Shown here in pieces: positions 9,153 through 17,325 of a stretch of 64,000 bases of DNA. The stretch is from JASSUD01 sp031963405 (GTDB taxonomy: Bacteria; Pseudomonadota; Gammaproteobacteria; Burkholderiales; Burkholderiaceae). A program made the translations under genes and the position numbers. Each line of letters opens with the position of its first letter. Positions within the stretch are counted from its first letter, which is position 1. The stretch spans positions 930,001 to 994,000 of the forward strand of contig JASSUJ010000001.1 in assembly GCA_031963405.1 (NCBI GenBank). Reading direction: 5' to 3'. Under the pieces are notes generated by a model, which did not search any database, was not told where the DNA came from, and saw only the letters and a program-made list of their open reading frames with translations.

Positions 9153-9248
9153 TGCCCTCCTGATAGGATTAGGAATAGGAAGTAGTAAACAGATTAGTGA
9201 GCAGCTTGCCAAGCAAGCAGCTCAGCCTTTCACGACTCTTCACAGTTC

Positions 9249-9306
9249 TTCGCAATTTTAATATTGCGAACGAGAAATCCCGCTTGAACAAATCTTCAAG
9301 CGGGAT
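9249..9306 (-). terminator. Twin hairpins between rpsU and dnaG
   Basis: Two perfect hairpins follow each other: TTCGCAAT/ATTGCGAA (9249-9270) and ATCCCGCTTGAA/TTCAAGCGGGAT (9277-9306). In E. coli a partial terminator in this position lets rpsU be made in excess over dnaG and rpoD. The same role is inferred here. Confidence 0.6.
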
Positions 9307-9360
9307 GATCGCCACCTATGCAGTGATGAGCGCAATTTAGCAAATTTCAAGAAACTGCTA

Positions 9361-9498
9361 CGATCTTCCTAAGAGTAAAAGGCCGTGATTCGACATCGGA
9401 CGGTGCTCGGGATCCTTATGTACTTATGTACACTCGTACACCATAGCTCCTCTTTCTCCCGACTGACGACTTCTGAAAGATCGTAAACAGGTTCTGAG
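9361..9498. repeat. Repeat family B copy between rpsU and dnaG
   Basis: This is a 138-bp element whose reverse complement aligns closely with 44232-44406. Shared blocks are CTCAGAACCTGTTTAC, GTCAGTCGGG, GAGTGTACAT, CCGAGCACCG and AATCACGGCCTTTTA. CGATCTT at the left and AAGATCG near the right form short inverted ends. It occupies the place where yqeY lies in related genomes. Confidence 0.8.
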
Positions 9499-9560
9499 AA
9501 GCTGTTAACAAGCTTTAGGCTTAGAAAAACCAGTAACAGTTTCTTAAAATGAGTAAAACC

Positions 9561-9773
9561 TCAATAAAGTCGCTTAGGCAACATTTGGGCGCGCAAGCGC
9601 TTGAAGTGCCGCTTCATCGCCGCAGCTTTTTTGCGCTTACGCTTAGTTGTTGGCTTCTCGCGAGATTCGAGCTCACGCAGCTTTTGCAAGCGGCGGCCCT
9701 TCTCAACAGTACGCTTGAAACGCCGCATCATTACTTCAAACGGCTCGTTTTCCTTAGCTTGGACAGTAGTCAT
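9561..9773 (-). CDS. rpsU: Small ribosomal subunit protein bS21
   Basis: The 70-residue basic product reads NEPFEVMMRRFKRTVEKG near the N-terminus and has a C-terminal run of Lys/Arg (KRKRKKAAAMKRHFKRL), the classic bS21 pattern. It binds near the mRNA channel of the 30S subunit. The ATG at 9773 gives the standard family length. It heads the macromolecular synthesis operon with dnaG and rpoD and is transcribed away from tsaD, so the 170-bp gap between them should hold two divergent promoters. Confidence 0.96.
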   Translation of the reverse strand: MTTVQAKENEPFEVMMRRFKRTVEKGRRLQKLRELESREKPTTKRKRKKAAAMKRHFKRLRAQMLPKRLY

Positions 9774-9944
9774 GTGCTCAAAACATTAATTTTATAGATT
9801 ACCAAAACCGGCGAATATACCACACCTACACAACAAAAATACTAAAAGCTCATCATCAGATTTAACTTATGCCAGCAAATCCGCCAAGGAATAAGGCTCT
9901 GCGCTGCTATACTCGCGGCTTTATTGCAACAGGTTACCCTCACT

Positions 9945-10976
9945 ATGCTTGTTCTTGGCATTGAAAGTTCTTGCGATGAAACTGGATTAGCGCTTTACGA
10001 TACCGAGCGCGGCCTACTCAGCGCTACTTTGCATTCGCAAATCGAAATGCACGGCGAGTACGGTGGCGTAGTGCCAGAATTAGCCTCGCGTGATCATATC
10101 CGCCGCATCCTACCTTTACTTGATCAAGCAATCAAGCAAGCTGACGCTTCCTCTAAGCTAATTGATGCGATTGCCTTCACCCAGGGGCCCGGGCTTGCTG
10201 GAGCGTTGCTCGTAGGCGCTAGCATCGCCAATAGCCTAGGCTTTGCCTGGGATAAACCTGTGCTTGGCATTCACCATCTGGAAGGGCATTTACTTTCCCC
10301 CCTTCTCTCAGACAACCCACCTGAGTTTCCTTTTATCGCACTGCTTGTCTCAGGCGGACACACTCAACTGATGCTTGCCGAACAGGTCGGCTCCTATCAA
10401 ATGCTTGGTGAAACACTGGACGATGCCGCCGGCGAAGCCTTTGATAAAACTGCCAAACTGCTCGAGCTCGGCTATCCCGGCGGCCCAGCGTTATCTGAAT
10501 TGGCTACTTTAGGGCAAGCTGGCGTAGTCGCATTACCTCGCCCGATGTTGCACTCAAACACGCTTGATTTTAGTTTTAGCGGCTTAAAAACTGCCGTGCT
10601 GACTTACTTGCACAAACACAATTTTTCCCTTAATGCGCAAGCCAAAGCAGATCTAGCGCGCGGCTTTGTGGATGCCGTGAGCGAGGTACTGGTCACTAAA
10701 GCTTTGCTCGCTCTAAAACAAACTGGCCTTAAACGCCTGGTAGTAGCTGGTGGAGTGGGGGCAAATCAGCAATTACGCCACGCTTTACAAGTTGCAGCGC
10801 ACAAGCACAGCTTTAACGTGCACTATCCCGAGCCAGCGCTATGCACAGACAACGGCGCCATGATTGCGCTGGCCGGCGCATTAAGGCTACAACGCTGGCC
10901 TCAGCAAGCGGTTAAAGAATATGGCTTTAACGTACGCCCCCGCTGGGATTTAAGCGCCATTAATCCTATCTGCTAG
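9945..10976 (+). CDS. tsaD: tRNA N6-threonylcarbamoyladenosine transferase TsaD
   Basis: It transfers the threonylcarbamoyl group to A37 of tRNAs reading ANN codons, with TsaB and TsaE. The 343-residue product starts MLVLGIESSCDETG, the ASKHA ATPase start. It has the metal-binding H111-L-E-G-H115 motif, GPGLAGALLVG near residue 81, and the nucleotide-binding SGGHTQL and VAGGVGANQQLR. The ATG at 9945 matches the family start; the upstream in-frame TTG would add seven residues. It is divergent from rpsU, an arrangement common in proteobacteria. Confidence 0.97.
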   Translation: MLVLGIESSCDETGLALYDTERGLLSATLHSQIEMHGEYGGVVPELASRDHIRRILPLLDQAIKQADASSKLIDAIAFTQGPGLAGALLVGASIANSLGFAWDKPVLGIHHLEGHLLSPLLSDNPPEFPFIALLVSGGHTQLMLAEQVGSYQMLGETLDDAAGEAFDKTAKLLELGYPGGPALSELATLGQAGVVALPRPMLHSNTLDFSFSGLKTAVLTYLHKHNFSLNAQAKADLARGFVDAVSEVLVTKALLALKQTGLKRLVVAGGVGANQQLRHALQVAAHKHSFNVHYPEPALCTDNGAMIALAGALRLQRWPQQAVKEYGFNVRPRWDLSAINPIC

Positions 10977-11014
10977 AGAAGCGCTGCCTAAATCAGTGAT
11001 AAGAGAAGCAATCA

Positions 11015-11055
11015 GCGCGTAAGTTAAGGTTTCTTCGCCCCCTCAACTTACGCGC
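11015..11055. terminator. Hairpin between convergent tsaD and folE2
   Basis: GCGCGTAAGTTAAGG (11015-11029) pairs with CCTCAACTTACGCGC (11041-11055), a 15-bp stem with one mismatch. It sits between two genes that end towards each other and may serve both. No long T-run follows. Confidence 0.6.
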
Positions 11056-11151
11056 ACCATCATCTCGTAGAGAAGGTTCACATAGGCGGGGAGACAAGAA
11101 AGCCAATATAGACAGCACGCCACTGGGTACCATCCGAATTAGCAGACTCTT

Positions 11152-11955
11152 CTAGTTGCGCTTATCATGCCGCACAAGTGCATAGGCGCTGTGGTTATGG
11201 ATCGACTCAAAATTCTCAGCTTCCAACACATACGCAACAATGCGCTCATCTTGATTGAGCCGCCCTGCTACATCTCGCACCAAGTCTTCAACAAATTTGG
11301 GATTATCGTAGGCGCGCTCAGTGACAAACTTTTCATCCGGCCGCTTCAAGACGCCCCACAGTTCACAAGACGCTTCTTCCTCAGCCATGCGGACTAACTC
11401 CTCAATCGCAATTTCACCATTGAGCTCGGCATCAATCGTTACATTTGAGCGCTGGTTATGTGCGCCATATTGCGAAATTTTCTTCGAGCAGGGGCATAAG
11501 CTCGTTACCGGTACCTGCACCTTCAAAAAGATACGTGTCTGGTCAGACTGCGCTTCGCCTATCAGTGTGACCTGATAATCCATTAAGCTCTGTACACCTG
11601 AGACGGGAGCAGTTTTATTAATGAAATAAGGAAAAGTGACTTCAATGCGGCCTGCTGTCGCTTCCAGCTTCTCCAACATCTGACTAAGCATGGCACGAAA
11701 GCTAGTGAGATTAAATGGGCCGGGTGTCTCCTCCAGCAGTGCAATAAAGCGCGACATATGGGCGCCTTTTTTGGCAGCAGACAAAGCCACATCCAAATTA
11801 AAAACGCCAGTAGTGTGCTGCGCTGGACGACCAGCCATACCAACAGCGAGCGGATAACGCACCGCTCGCACGCCTACTCGTTGCAGTGGAATTTGCCGAA
11901 GATCAAGGCTGTCTTGCACATCCGGCATCGTAGAATCAAGATTATTTACAGTCAT
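11152..11955 (-). CDS. folE2: GTP cyclohydrolase FolE2 (type IB)
   Basis: It converts GTP to 7,8-dihydroneopterin triphosphate, the first step of folate synthesis. The 267-residue product contains MPDVQDSLDLRQIPLQRVGV at the start, GAHMSRFIALLEE, and the metal-site motif PCSKKISQYGAHNQRS, whose Cys and His are conserved in the zinc-independent FolE2 family. ATG 11955 is preferred; an in-frame TTG at 11985 would extend it by ten residues, and neither has a strong ribosome site. It follows dxs in the same direction, but about 400 bp with two inverted repeats separate them. FolB (37297) and YgfA (31132) serve the same pathway. Confidence 0.95.
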   Translation of the reverse strand: MTVNNLDSTMPDVQDSLDLRQIPLQRVGVRAVRYPLAVGMAGRPAQHTTGVFNLDVALSAAKKGAHMSRFIALLEETPGPFNLTSFRAMLSQMLEKLEATAGRIEVTFPYFINKTAPVSGVQSLMDYQVTLIGEAQSDQTRIFLKVQVPVTSLCPCSKKISQYGAHNQRSNVTIDAELNGEIAIEELVRMAEEEASCELWGVLKRPDEKFVTERAYDNPKFVEDLVRDVAGRLNQDERIVAYVLEAENFESIHNHSAYALVRHDKRN

Positions 11956-12162
11956 CAAAATTTTTGACCAAGCTTGGTCTCTCAAAAAGCGCTAGCTAAA
12001 ACGGTTATTCATAGGCACGCCCGTTACTTACAAGGGTAGCGGGCGGCACAACTCTTATTACCGGCCCCTCACCATAACGCATGAGTACGCCTGGCCAACA
12101 GGCCGAAGTAATTATTTCTTAATCACATCTGGGATGAAACAGAATACGAAAACATGCTTTTA

Positions 12163-12193
12163 CAAGCCTGTCATCAGCCAAATGACAGGCTTG
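12163..12193. terminator. Perfect 12-bp hairpin upstream of folE2
   Basis: CAAGCCTGTCAT pairs with ATGACAGGCTTG across a 7-base loop. It lies between dxs and folE2. It could end the dxs transcript or form part of the folE2 leader. No U-run is obvious on either strand. Confidence 0.5.
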
Positions 12194-12234
12194 CCTAGAG
12201 GTACAGAGAAAGTCTGTGCTCTACATACAAATAA

Positions 12235-12296
12235 GGAAAGTCCGCCTAAGTCGGAGGCAATAAATGCCGCCAATAGCTGGCTTAGGTGGGCTTTCC
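12235..12296 (-). terminator. Imperfect inverted repeat after dxs
   Basis: GGAAAGTCCGCCTAAG (12235-12250) mirrors CTTAGGTGGGCTTTCC (12281-12296) with two mismatches. On the minus strand it lies about 55 bases beyond the dxs stop and is followed by CTTTCCTTATTT, consistent with a terminator. Confidence 0.55.
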
Positions 12297-12351
12297 CTAG
12301 CTTATCTAACTATTTGCTCATGTCAGCTGCTGTGACTTGCTGAGCCAATTT

Positions 12352-14217
12352 TTACAGCGTCGCGAGAAAAGCTCTAATAGCGCGTACGATGCCATTGCTA
12401 TCTAACCCGCACTCGGCCAATAACTTCGCCGTATCGCCATGATCAATAAAGTGATCAGGCAAACCCAATTGTAATACGGGACAAGTTAAGCCACTCCCGA
12501 GCAAGCTTTCCACGCACGCCGAACCAGCGCCTCCCATTACACAACCCTCTTCAAGCGTCACCAGTACATCATGGGTTTGCGCGAGCTGGCGCACCAACTC
12601 ATCATCGAGCGGTTTCACAAAGCGCATATTAGCAAGCGTTGCATCAAGTTCTTCTGCAGCGGCTAGACCAGGCGAGACCATCGTGCCAAAAGCGAGGATA
12701 GCGACCCGTTTCAAGGCTGCGTGCTTGGTTTCACGTCGAATTTCACCCTTACCTAGGGGCAACTCAGTGAAAGCCTGAACCACAGACACGCCTGGCCCCG
12801 TACCACGAGGATAGCGTACTGCTGCAGGGCCAGGTTGTTGCAGTGCGGTATATAGCATCTGCCGACATTCATTTTCATCAGACGCCGCCATCACCGTTAG
12901 ATTCGGAATACAACGTAAAAATGCCAGGTCATACGAGCCAGCGTGAGTCGCGCCATCTGCCCCCACCAAGCCAGCACGGTCAAGCGCAAACACCACTGGC
13001 AAATTTTGCAGGGCCACATCGTGGATCAGTTGATCGTAAGCCCGCTGCAAGAAAGTTGAATAAATCGCCACCACAGGGCGTAGACCTTCAGTCGCCAAAC
13101 CAGCGGCAAAAGTTACCGCATGCTGTTCGGCAATACCGACATCAAAGTAGCGTTCTGGAAAGCGCTGCTCAAATTCAACTAAGCCAGAGCCTTCGCGCAT
13201 CGCTGGCGTAATGCCCACCACTCGAGCATCAAGCGCCGCGGCATCGCATAGCCAATCACCAAATATCTGCGTATATGTTTTGCGTAGCGTCTTGCTAGGT
13301 TTGATTCCTTCAGCCAGATCAAATTTGCCTGGGCCGTGATACAGCACTGGGTCCGCTTCAGCAAATTTATAACCCTGCCCTTTTTTGGTGATGATATGCA
13401 GAAATTGCGGGCCTTTCAGTTCCTTAATGTTTTGTAAGGTAGGGATCAATGAATCAAGATCGTGCCCATCAATCGGGCCAATATAATTAAAGCCAAACTC
13501 TTCAAAAAATGTCGCCGGCGTGACTATGCCTTTCGCATGATCAGCCAAGCGCTGTGCAAGTTCGAGCACCGGCGGCGCAACTGAAAGAAGACGCTGCACC
13601 TTTCTTTTCGCTCTTGTATAAAAACGGCCAGAGAGCAAGCGTGCCAAGTAGCGATTCAGCGCCCCCACAGGTGGTGAGATTGACATATCGTTATCATTCA
13701 AGACCACCAACAGCGGCAGATCATCGTATACGCCTGCGTTATTCATCGCTTCAAAGGCCATCCCCGCCGTCATCGCACCGTCGCCAATCACAGCAATCGA
13801 ATAACGTGCCTCGCCTTTTAAGCGGCCAGCAAGCGCCATCCCCAAAGCAGCTGAAATCGAGGTGCTCGAATGCGCCGTGCCAAAAGCGTCATAACCTGAT
13901 TCGACGCGGCGTGGAAAACCAGAAATACCGCCATGCTGACGTAAGGTCGACATCGCAGTACGGCGGCCAGTCAAAATTTTATGTGCATAAGTTTGATGGC
14001 CCACATCCCAAACAATGCGATCCCAAGGCGTATCAAAAACATAATGCAAAGCTACCGTCAATTCCACCGTGCCTAAATTTGACGACAAATGGCCGCCCGT
14101 CTGCGACACACTGTGCAGCACAAAAGCGCGTAATTCTTCGGTTAACTGCACTAAATCACTACGCTTAAGGCTACGTAGTGCAGCTGGATCATTAATGGTT
14201 TTGAGTAAGTCGTACAT
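12352..14217 (-). CDS. dxs: 1-deoxy-D-xylulose-5-phosphate synthase Dxs
   Basis: This thiamine-diphosphate enzyme joins pyruvate and glyceraldehyde 3-phosphate in the first step of the MEP isoprenoid pathway. The 621-residue product has GGHLSSNLGTVELTVALHYV near the N-terminus and the ThDP/Mg motif GDGAMTAGMAFEAMNNAG with NDNDMSI. It also has GPIDGHD, the transketolase pyrimidine domain FDVGIAEQHAVTFAAGLA with DRAGLVGADG, and a C-terminal domain with VTLEEGCVMGG. Length is typical. The ATG at 14217 lies 20 bases after the ispA stop, and xseB-ispA-dxs form a compact unit as in other beta-proteobacteria. Confidence 0.97.
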   Translation of the reverse strand: MYDLLKTINDPAALRSLKRSDLVQLTEELRAFVLHSVSQTGGHLSSNLGTVELTVALHYVFDTPWDRIVWDVGHQTYAHKILTGRRTAMSTLRQHGGISGFPRRVESGYDAFGTAHSSTSISAALGMALAGRLKGEARYSIAVIGDGAMTAGMAFEAMNNAGVYDDLPLLVVLNDNDMSISPPVGALNRYLARLLSGRFYTRAKRKVQRLLSVAPPVLELAQRLADHAKGIVTPATFFEEFGFNYIGPIDGHDLDSLIPTLQNIKELKGPQFLHIITKKGQGYKFAEADPVLYHGPGKFDLAEGIKPSKTLRKTYTQIFGDWLCDAAALDARVVGITPAMREGSGLVEFEQRFPERYFDVGIAEQHAVTFAAGLATEGLRPVVAIYSTFLQRAYDQLIHDVALQNLPVVFALDRAGLVGADGATHAGSYDLAFLRCIPNLTVMAASDENECRQMLYTALQQPGPAAVRYPRGTGPGVSVVQAFTELPLGKGEIRRETKHAALKRVAILAFGTMVSPGLAAAEELDATLANMRFVKPLDDELVRQLAQTHDVLVTLEEGCVMGGAGSACVESLLGSGLTCPVLQLGLPDHFIDHGDTAKLLAECGLDSNGIVRAIRAFLATL

Positions 14218-14237
14218 AGCTGCTTCTAAACAGGTTT

Positions 14238-15167
14238 TTAGCGCGCGCGCTCTACCATCAAATCAGCTAACTTAGCCAATCGACCTCCTTGTGGGCCGAG
14301 TGGTGCTAGCGCTGCATGGGCCGCTGTGTGCAATTCTTTAGCCAAGGCACGTGAGGCATCAAGCCCAAGCATCGAGACATAGGTAGGTTTAGCGTGGCGT
14401 GCATCTTTACCCGCTGTTTTGCCAAGTATGGCTGAGCCGGTGGTCGCATCAAGAATATCGTCTACTACCTGAAACGCAAGACCAATCGAGCACGCGTACT
14501 GCTGCAAGCTAGCGTCATATTCATCTGCCACTACACCTGCGTTTGAGCCACAAAGCCGCCCCATACGCACCGCGGCTTGTAATAAGGCGCCTGTTTTCAG
14601 GCGGTGCATGGTTTCAAGTTCAGTGCTGGATAAAATTATGCCAACACTCGCCAAATCAATCGCTTGACCGCCGGCCATTCCTAGCGAACCGCTGGCCAGT
14701 GCCAGCTCTCGCACCAAGGCCACTTGCTGGAAAGCGGGCAGCGCTATCGTGCTTAGCGTGATAAAAGCTTGCGTTTGCAAGGCATCCCCCACGAGCAGCG
14801 CAGTCGCTTCATCGTATTGCAGATGGACTGTCGCCTTACCCCGCCTTAGATCATCGTTATCCATCGAAGGCAGATCATCATGCACCAACGAGTACGCATG
14901 TATCATTTCCAACGCAGCAGCAGCGACATGCAATGCAGGTAGAGGAGCTTGGGCCGCCTCTCCTGCGGCATAACACAGCAGCGCGCGAATTCGCTTGCCC
15001 CCCCCTAATACCGCATAGCGCATCGCCTGATGCAGTCGCGCAGGCTGCTGATCAGCAGTAGGCAGCAAACTGTTGAGCACATTCTCTATATTTTCAAGTC
15101 GCTCACTAAGCCAGACTTGAAATTCATTTGTTTGTATTTCGCTCGATTGCATTTCATTCGTTTGCAT
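14238..15167 (-). CDS. ispA: Farnesyl diphosphate synthase (polyprenyl synthetase) IspA
   Basis: It condenses isopentenyl diphosphate with allylic diphosphates to make geranyl and farnesyl diphosphate. The roughly 309-residue product has GGGKRIRALLCY, the first aspartate-rich motif DDLPSMDNDDLRRGKATVH and the second motif VVDDILD followed by GKTAGKD, all in the family order. The start at ATG 15167 overlaps the xseB stop (the sequence ATGCAAACGAATGA carries both), which implies translational coupling. A GTG at 15173 and an ATG at 15152 are other possible starts. The product feeds quinone and bactoprenol synthesis. Confidence 0.96.
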   Translation of the reverse strand: MQTNEMQSSEIQTNEFQVWLSERLENIENVLNSLLPTADQQPARLHQAMRYAVLGGGKRIRALLCYAAGEAAQAPLPALHVAAAALEMIHAYSLVHDDLPSMDNDDLRRGKATVHLQYDEATALLVGDALQTQAFITLSTIALPAFQQVALVRELALASGSLGMAGGQAIDLASVGIILSSTELETMHRLKTGALLQAAVRMGRLCGSNAGVVADEYDASLQQYACSIGLAFQVVDDILDATTGSAILGKTAGKDARHAKPTYVSMLGLDASRALAKELHTAAHAALAPLGPQGGRLAKLADLMVERAR

Positions 15168-15453
15168 CAGCACTGCGCTTTACCTCAGTAGTTGAAAGAG
15201 GTTGAAGAATTTCGCCATCCAGCACTCGCACCTGCTGCTCAACTGTTTCGAGTTGTTGCTGGCAATGTGTGACCAGCGCTGCACCACGGCGATAGGCGGC
15301 GAGCGAATCTTCCAAGCTCAACGCGCCGCTTTCCATGCGGGCCACCAGTTCTTCTAATTCACTGAGCGCTGCCTCATAGCTGGCAGGCGTACTATGAACA
15401 GCCGCCTGCGCCGCCTCTGCGTTACGCTTTTTTTGGCCGACATTTTGCGTCAT
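15154..15453 (-). CDS. xseB: Exodeoxyribonuclease VII small subunit XseB
   Basis: The 99-residue product contains SYEAALSELEELVARMESGALSLEDSLAAYRRG, here quoted only by its ends SYEAALSEL and SLEDSLAAYRRG, which is the XseB signature. The subunit assembles with XseA to degrade single-stranded DNA. The ATG at 15453 is chosen because GAGG stands nine bases upstream; longer frames add 14 non-conserved residues. It is the first gene of the xseB-ispA-dxs unit. XseA is not in the window. Confidence 0.94.
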   Translation of the reverse strand: MTQNVGQKKRNAEAAQAAVHSTPASYEAALSELEELVARMESGALSLEDSLAAYRRGAALVTHCQQQLETVEQQVRVLDGEILQPLSTTEVKRSADANE

Positions 15454-15689
15454 AAAAATTTCCTCAATTGAAAGGATTAGCATCCAGCAGCGCACAACGC
15501 TACCAGCCCCTCTAGCGGTAAAAAATTCTGCTTGATTCTAATTCAACTCTTAGAGCAGCGCTGGATAAACTGAAAGCGGCATCTTGCCTTTCTGCCGCAT
15601 AAGCTTGGTATTTGCCTTAATACTTGAGCCGGCATTTCTTTTTAGAAGTTTATGAAGCTTCTTTTTTTATCATGCCCAATACAAATTTT

Positions 15690-15742
15690 AAAGAAACGTT
15701 TAGGACGCATGACACCGCTCCTGGCTCCCTAAACGCTTCCTT
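15690..15742. repeat. Short family A-like palindrome after ndh
   Basis: AAGAAACGTTTAGG at the left mirrors CCTAAACGCTTCCTT at the right. Between them is GCATGACACCGCTCC, the right half of the family A core (GGCATGACGCCGC). The left core half is missing. It ends four bases before the ndh stop codon on the minus strand and may act as the ndh terminator. Confidence 0.6.
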
Positions 15743-15745
15743 AAT

Positions 15746-17251
15746 TTAATGTAATTTAACGCGGGGTGATGCCGAACGCCTCAGCCAGGAAGCCACAGTA
15801 TCAAGCATCATACGCATAAAACCATGCAGCGCAGCACCATGCAATCGATATAGCCAAATATACATAAAGCGCGCCAACCATCCTTCAATGAGCAAGTGCC
15901 CTCCTGCTACATTGCCCACCGCGCTAAAGCGGCTCAGCGAAACCAGGGAACCCAAATCACGATAACGAAATGTAGGAAGAGGTTTATTCGCCAACCGGCG
16001 TCTTAGCGTACGCCCTAAAAAACTTGCCTGCTGGTGCGCTGCTTGAGCACGGGGCGGCACTGGACCTCTTCCAGAATCCCTTAGTGGCGCCATGCCTCCC
16101 TTTTTTACACTGGGCACTTTTGTACTGGCATCAAAGGTATTCCTTGCTACAAGATTTCGAAAGAGGTCTACCATCGTATTTTGCTCAAGCCACGGACAGC
16201 TCGCGCAATCGCCTAAAGCAAAAATATTATCGTCGCTCTCCGTTTGCAAAGTAGCTCGCACCTTCAACTGACCCAGCTGATTCGTCGCTAACCCATCAAG
16301 TTGACTCAGCACAGCCGGCGCCTTAATCCCCGCTGCCCAAACGATCAAATCAGCACGCAGCATTTTGCCGCTCACCGTGCGCAATGAATTGGCTGACACG
16401 CTCTCCACTCGCTCACCCACCACTAATTTAATGCCTAGTTTTCTAAGTAACTGGGCACTCGCCTGCGACATGCGTTCGGACAAGGCGGAAAGAATACGCG
16501 GCTGCGCCTCAACAATCACAATGCCAATTTCACGCTGCGGATCAAGTTGATGCAAACCATAAGCAGCGAATACCTGAGCTGTATTGCGTAACTCGGCTGA
16601 TAACTCAACTCCCGTTGCCCCGCCACCCACAATCACGATCTGTAAGCGCGGCTGCTCATTTGACGCAGCCGTATTTTCAAGCGCAGCAGCACGCTTTTTA
16701 TCTGCCGCTACTGCCGCTTGAATATTTGCCTCATGCACTGGCGTATTAACTGGTACCGCTGGCTTACGCTGAGTCCGCATGCAGGCCGCCAGCAAGCGCC
16801 GCTGAAAACGCTCGGCTTGCTCAACCGTATCGAGCGCCAGCGCATGTTCCTGCGCACCTGCAACGCCAAAGAAATGCGTGTTACTACCAATCGCTATCAC
16901 CAAAGTATCGTAGGCAAGCTCACGAGACGGGAGTAATTCTGTGCCGTCTTCATCAAGCGCAGCGGATAATTTAATTATCCGTCTGCCTCGATCAAGTGCG
17001 ATTAATTCGCCCAATTGAAATTCAAACCCGTGCCAACGTGCTTGCGCGGCATACTCCAATTGGTGCGCAGCGGGTTCTAAGCTGCCTGCGGCTACCTCAT
17101 GCAGCAATGGCTTCCAAAGATGCGTAGGGCTGCGATCAACTAAAGTAATGTGAGCCTTCGGCCGTCGGCAACGGGCACCTAAACGATTGCCTAACTGAGT
17201 CACCAACTCTAAGCCACCAGCGCCGCCGCCGACAATTACCATACGATGCAT
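15746..17251 (-). CDS. ndh: Type II NADH dehydrogenase (Ndh) with an in-frame palindromic insertion
   Basis: A single-subunit membrane flavoprotein that passes electrons from NADH to quinone without proton pumping. The 501-residue product starts with the FAD fold HRMVIVGGGAGGLELVTQLG, has a second dinucleotide fold LQIVIVGGGATGVELSAEL, and then the FAD-closing ALGDCASCPW. The usual VPPRAQAAHQQASFLG follows only after about 37 extra residues (about 361-398), starting DLFRNLVARNTF and ending RDSGRG. These are encoded exactly by a palindromic family A copy (16064-16167), and the frame is kept. A second, Ala/Lys-rich insert lies before the second fold. ATG 17251 fits the family start; a GTG lies one codon upstream. 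Whether the enzyme is still active is unknown. Confidence 0.93.
   Translation of the reverse strand: MHRMVIVGGGAGGLELVTQLGNRLGARCRRPKAHITLVDRSPTHLWKPLLHEVAAGSLEPAAHQLEYAAQARWHGFEFQLGELIALDRGRRIIKLSAALDEDGTELLPSRELAYDTLVIAIGSNTHFFGVAGAQEHALALDTVEQAERFQRRLLAACMRTQRKPAVPVNTPVHEANIQAAVAADKKRAAALENTAASNEQPRLQIVIVGGGATGVELSAELRNTAQVFAAYGLHQLDPQREIGIVIVEAQPRILSALSERMSQASAQLLRKLGIKLVVGERVESVSANSLRTVSGKMLRADLIVWAAGIKAPAVLSQLDGLATNQLGQLKVRATLQTESDDNIFALGDCASCPWLEQNTMVDLFRNLVARNTFDASTKVPSVKKGGMAPLRDSGRGPVPPRAQAAHQQASFLGRTLRRRLANKPLPTFRYRDLGSLVSLSRFSAVGNVAGGHLLIEGWLARFMYIWLYRLHGAALHGFMRMMLDTVASWLRRSASPRVKLH
16064..16167. repeat. Family A palindrome inserted inside the ndh coding sequence
   Basis: The ends are ACCTCTT and AAGAGGT, extended by imperfect arms (GAATCCCTTAGTGGCGCCAT at the left, mirrored by the region around CTTGCTACAAGATTTCGAAA at the right). 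On the reverse strand the inside reads AGCAAGGAATACCTTTGATG then CAGTAC and later GGCATGGCGCC, matching the core of the intergenic copies. The length of 104 bp plus flanking bases keeps the ndh frame open on the minus strand with no stop codon. Confidence 0.85.
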
Positions 17252-17325
17252 CACTTCCCCCGCTAAGGTGTGCTTTGCTTGATCCGTTTAATTGTTTAAG
17301 TTTTTTAAAAGTATTTGCATTGCAA

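Noticed and set aside
11956..12351. Possible riboswitch or Zur site ahead of folE2
   Set aside because: The leader has hairpins, but I could not match them to a known THF, TPP or other riboswitch core, nor to a clear Zur box.
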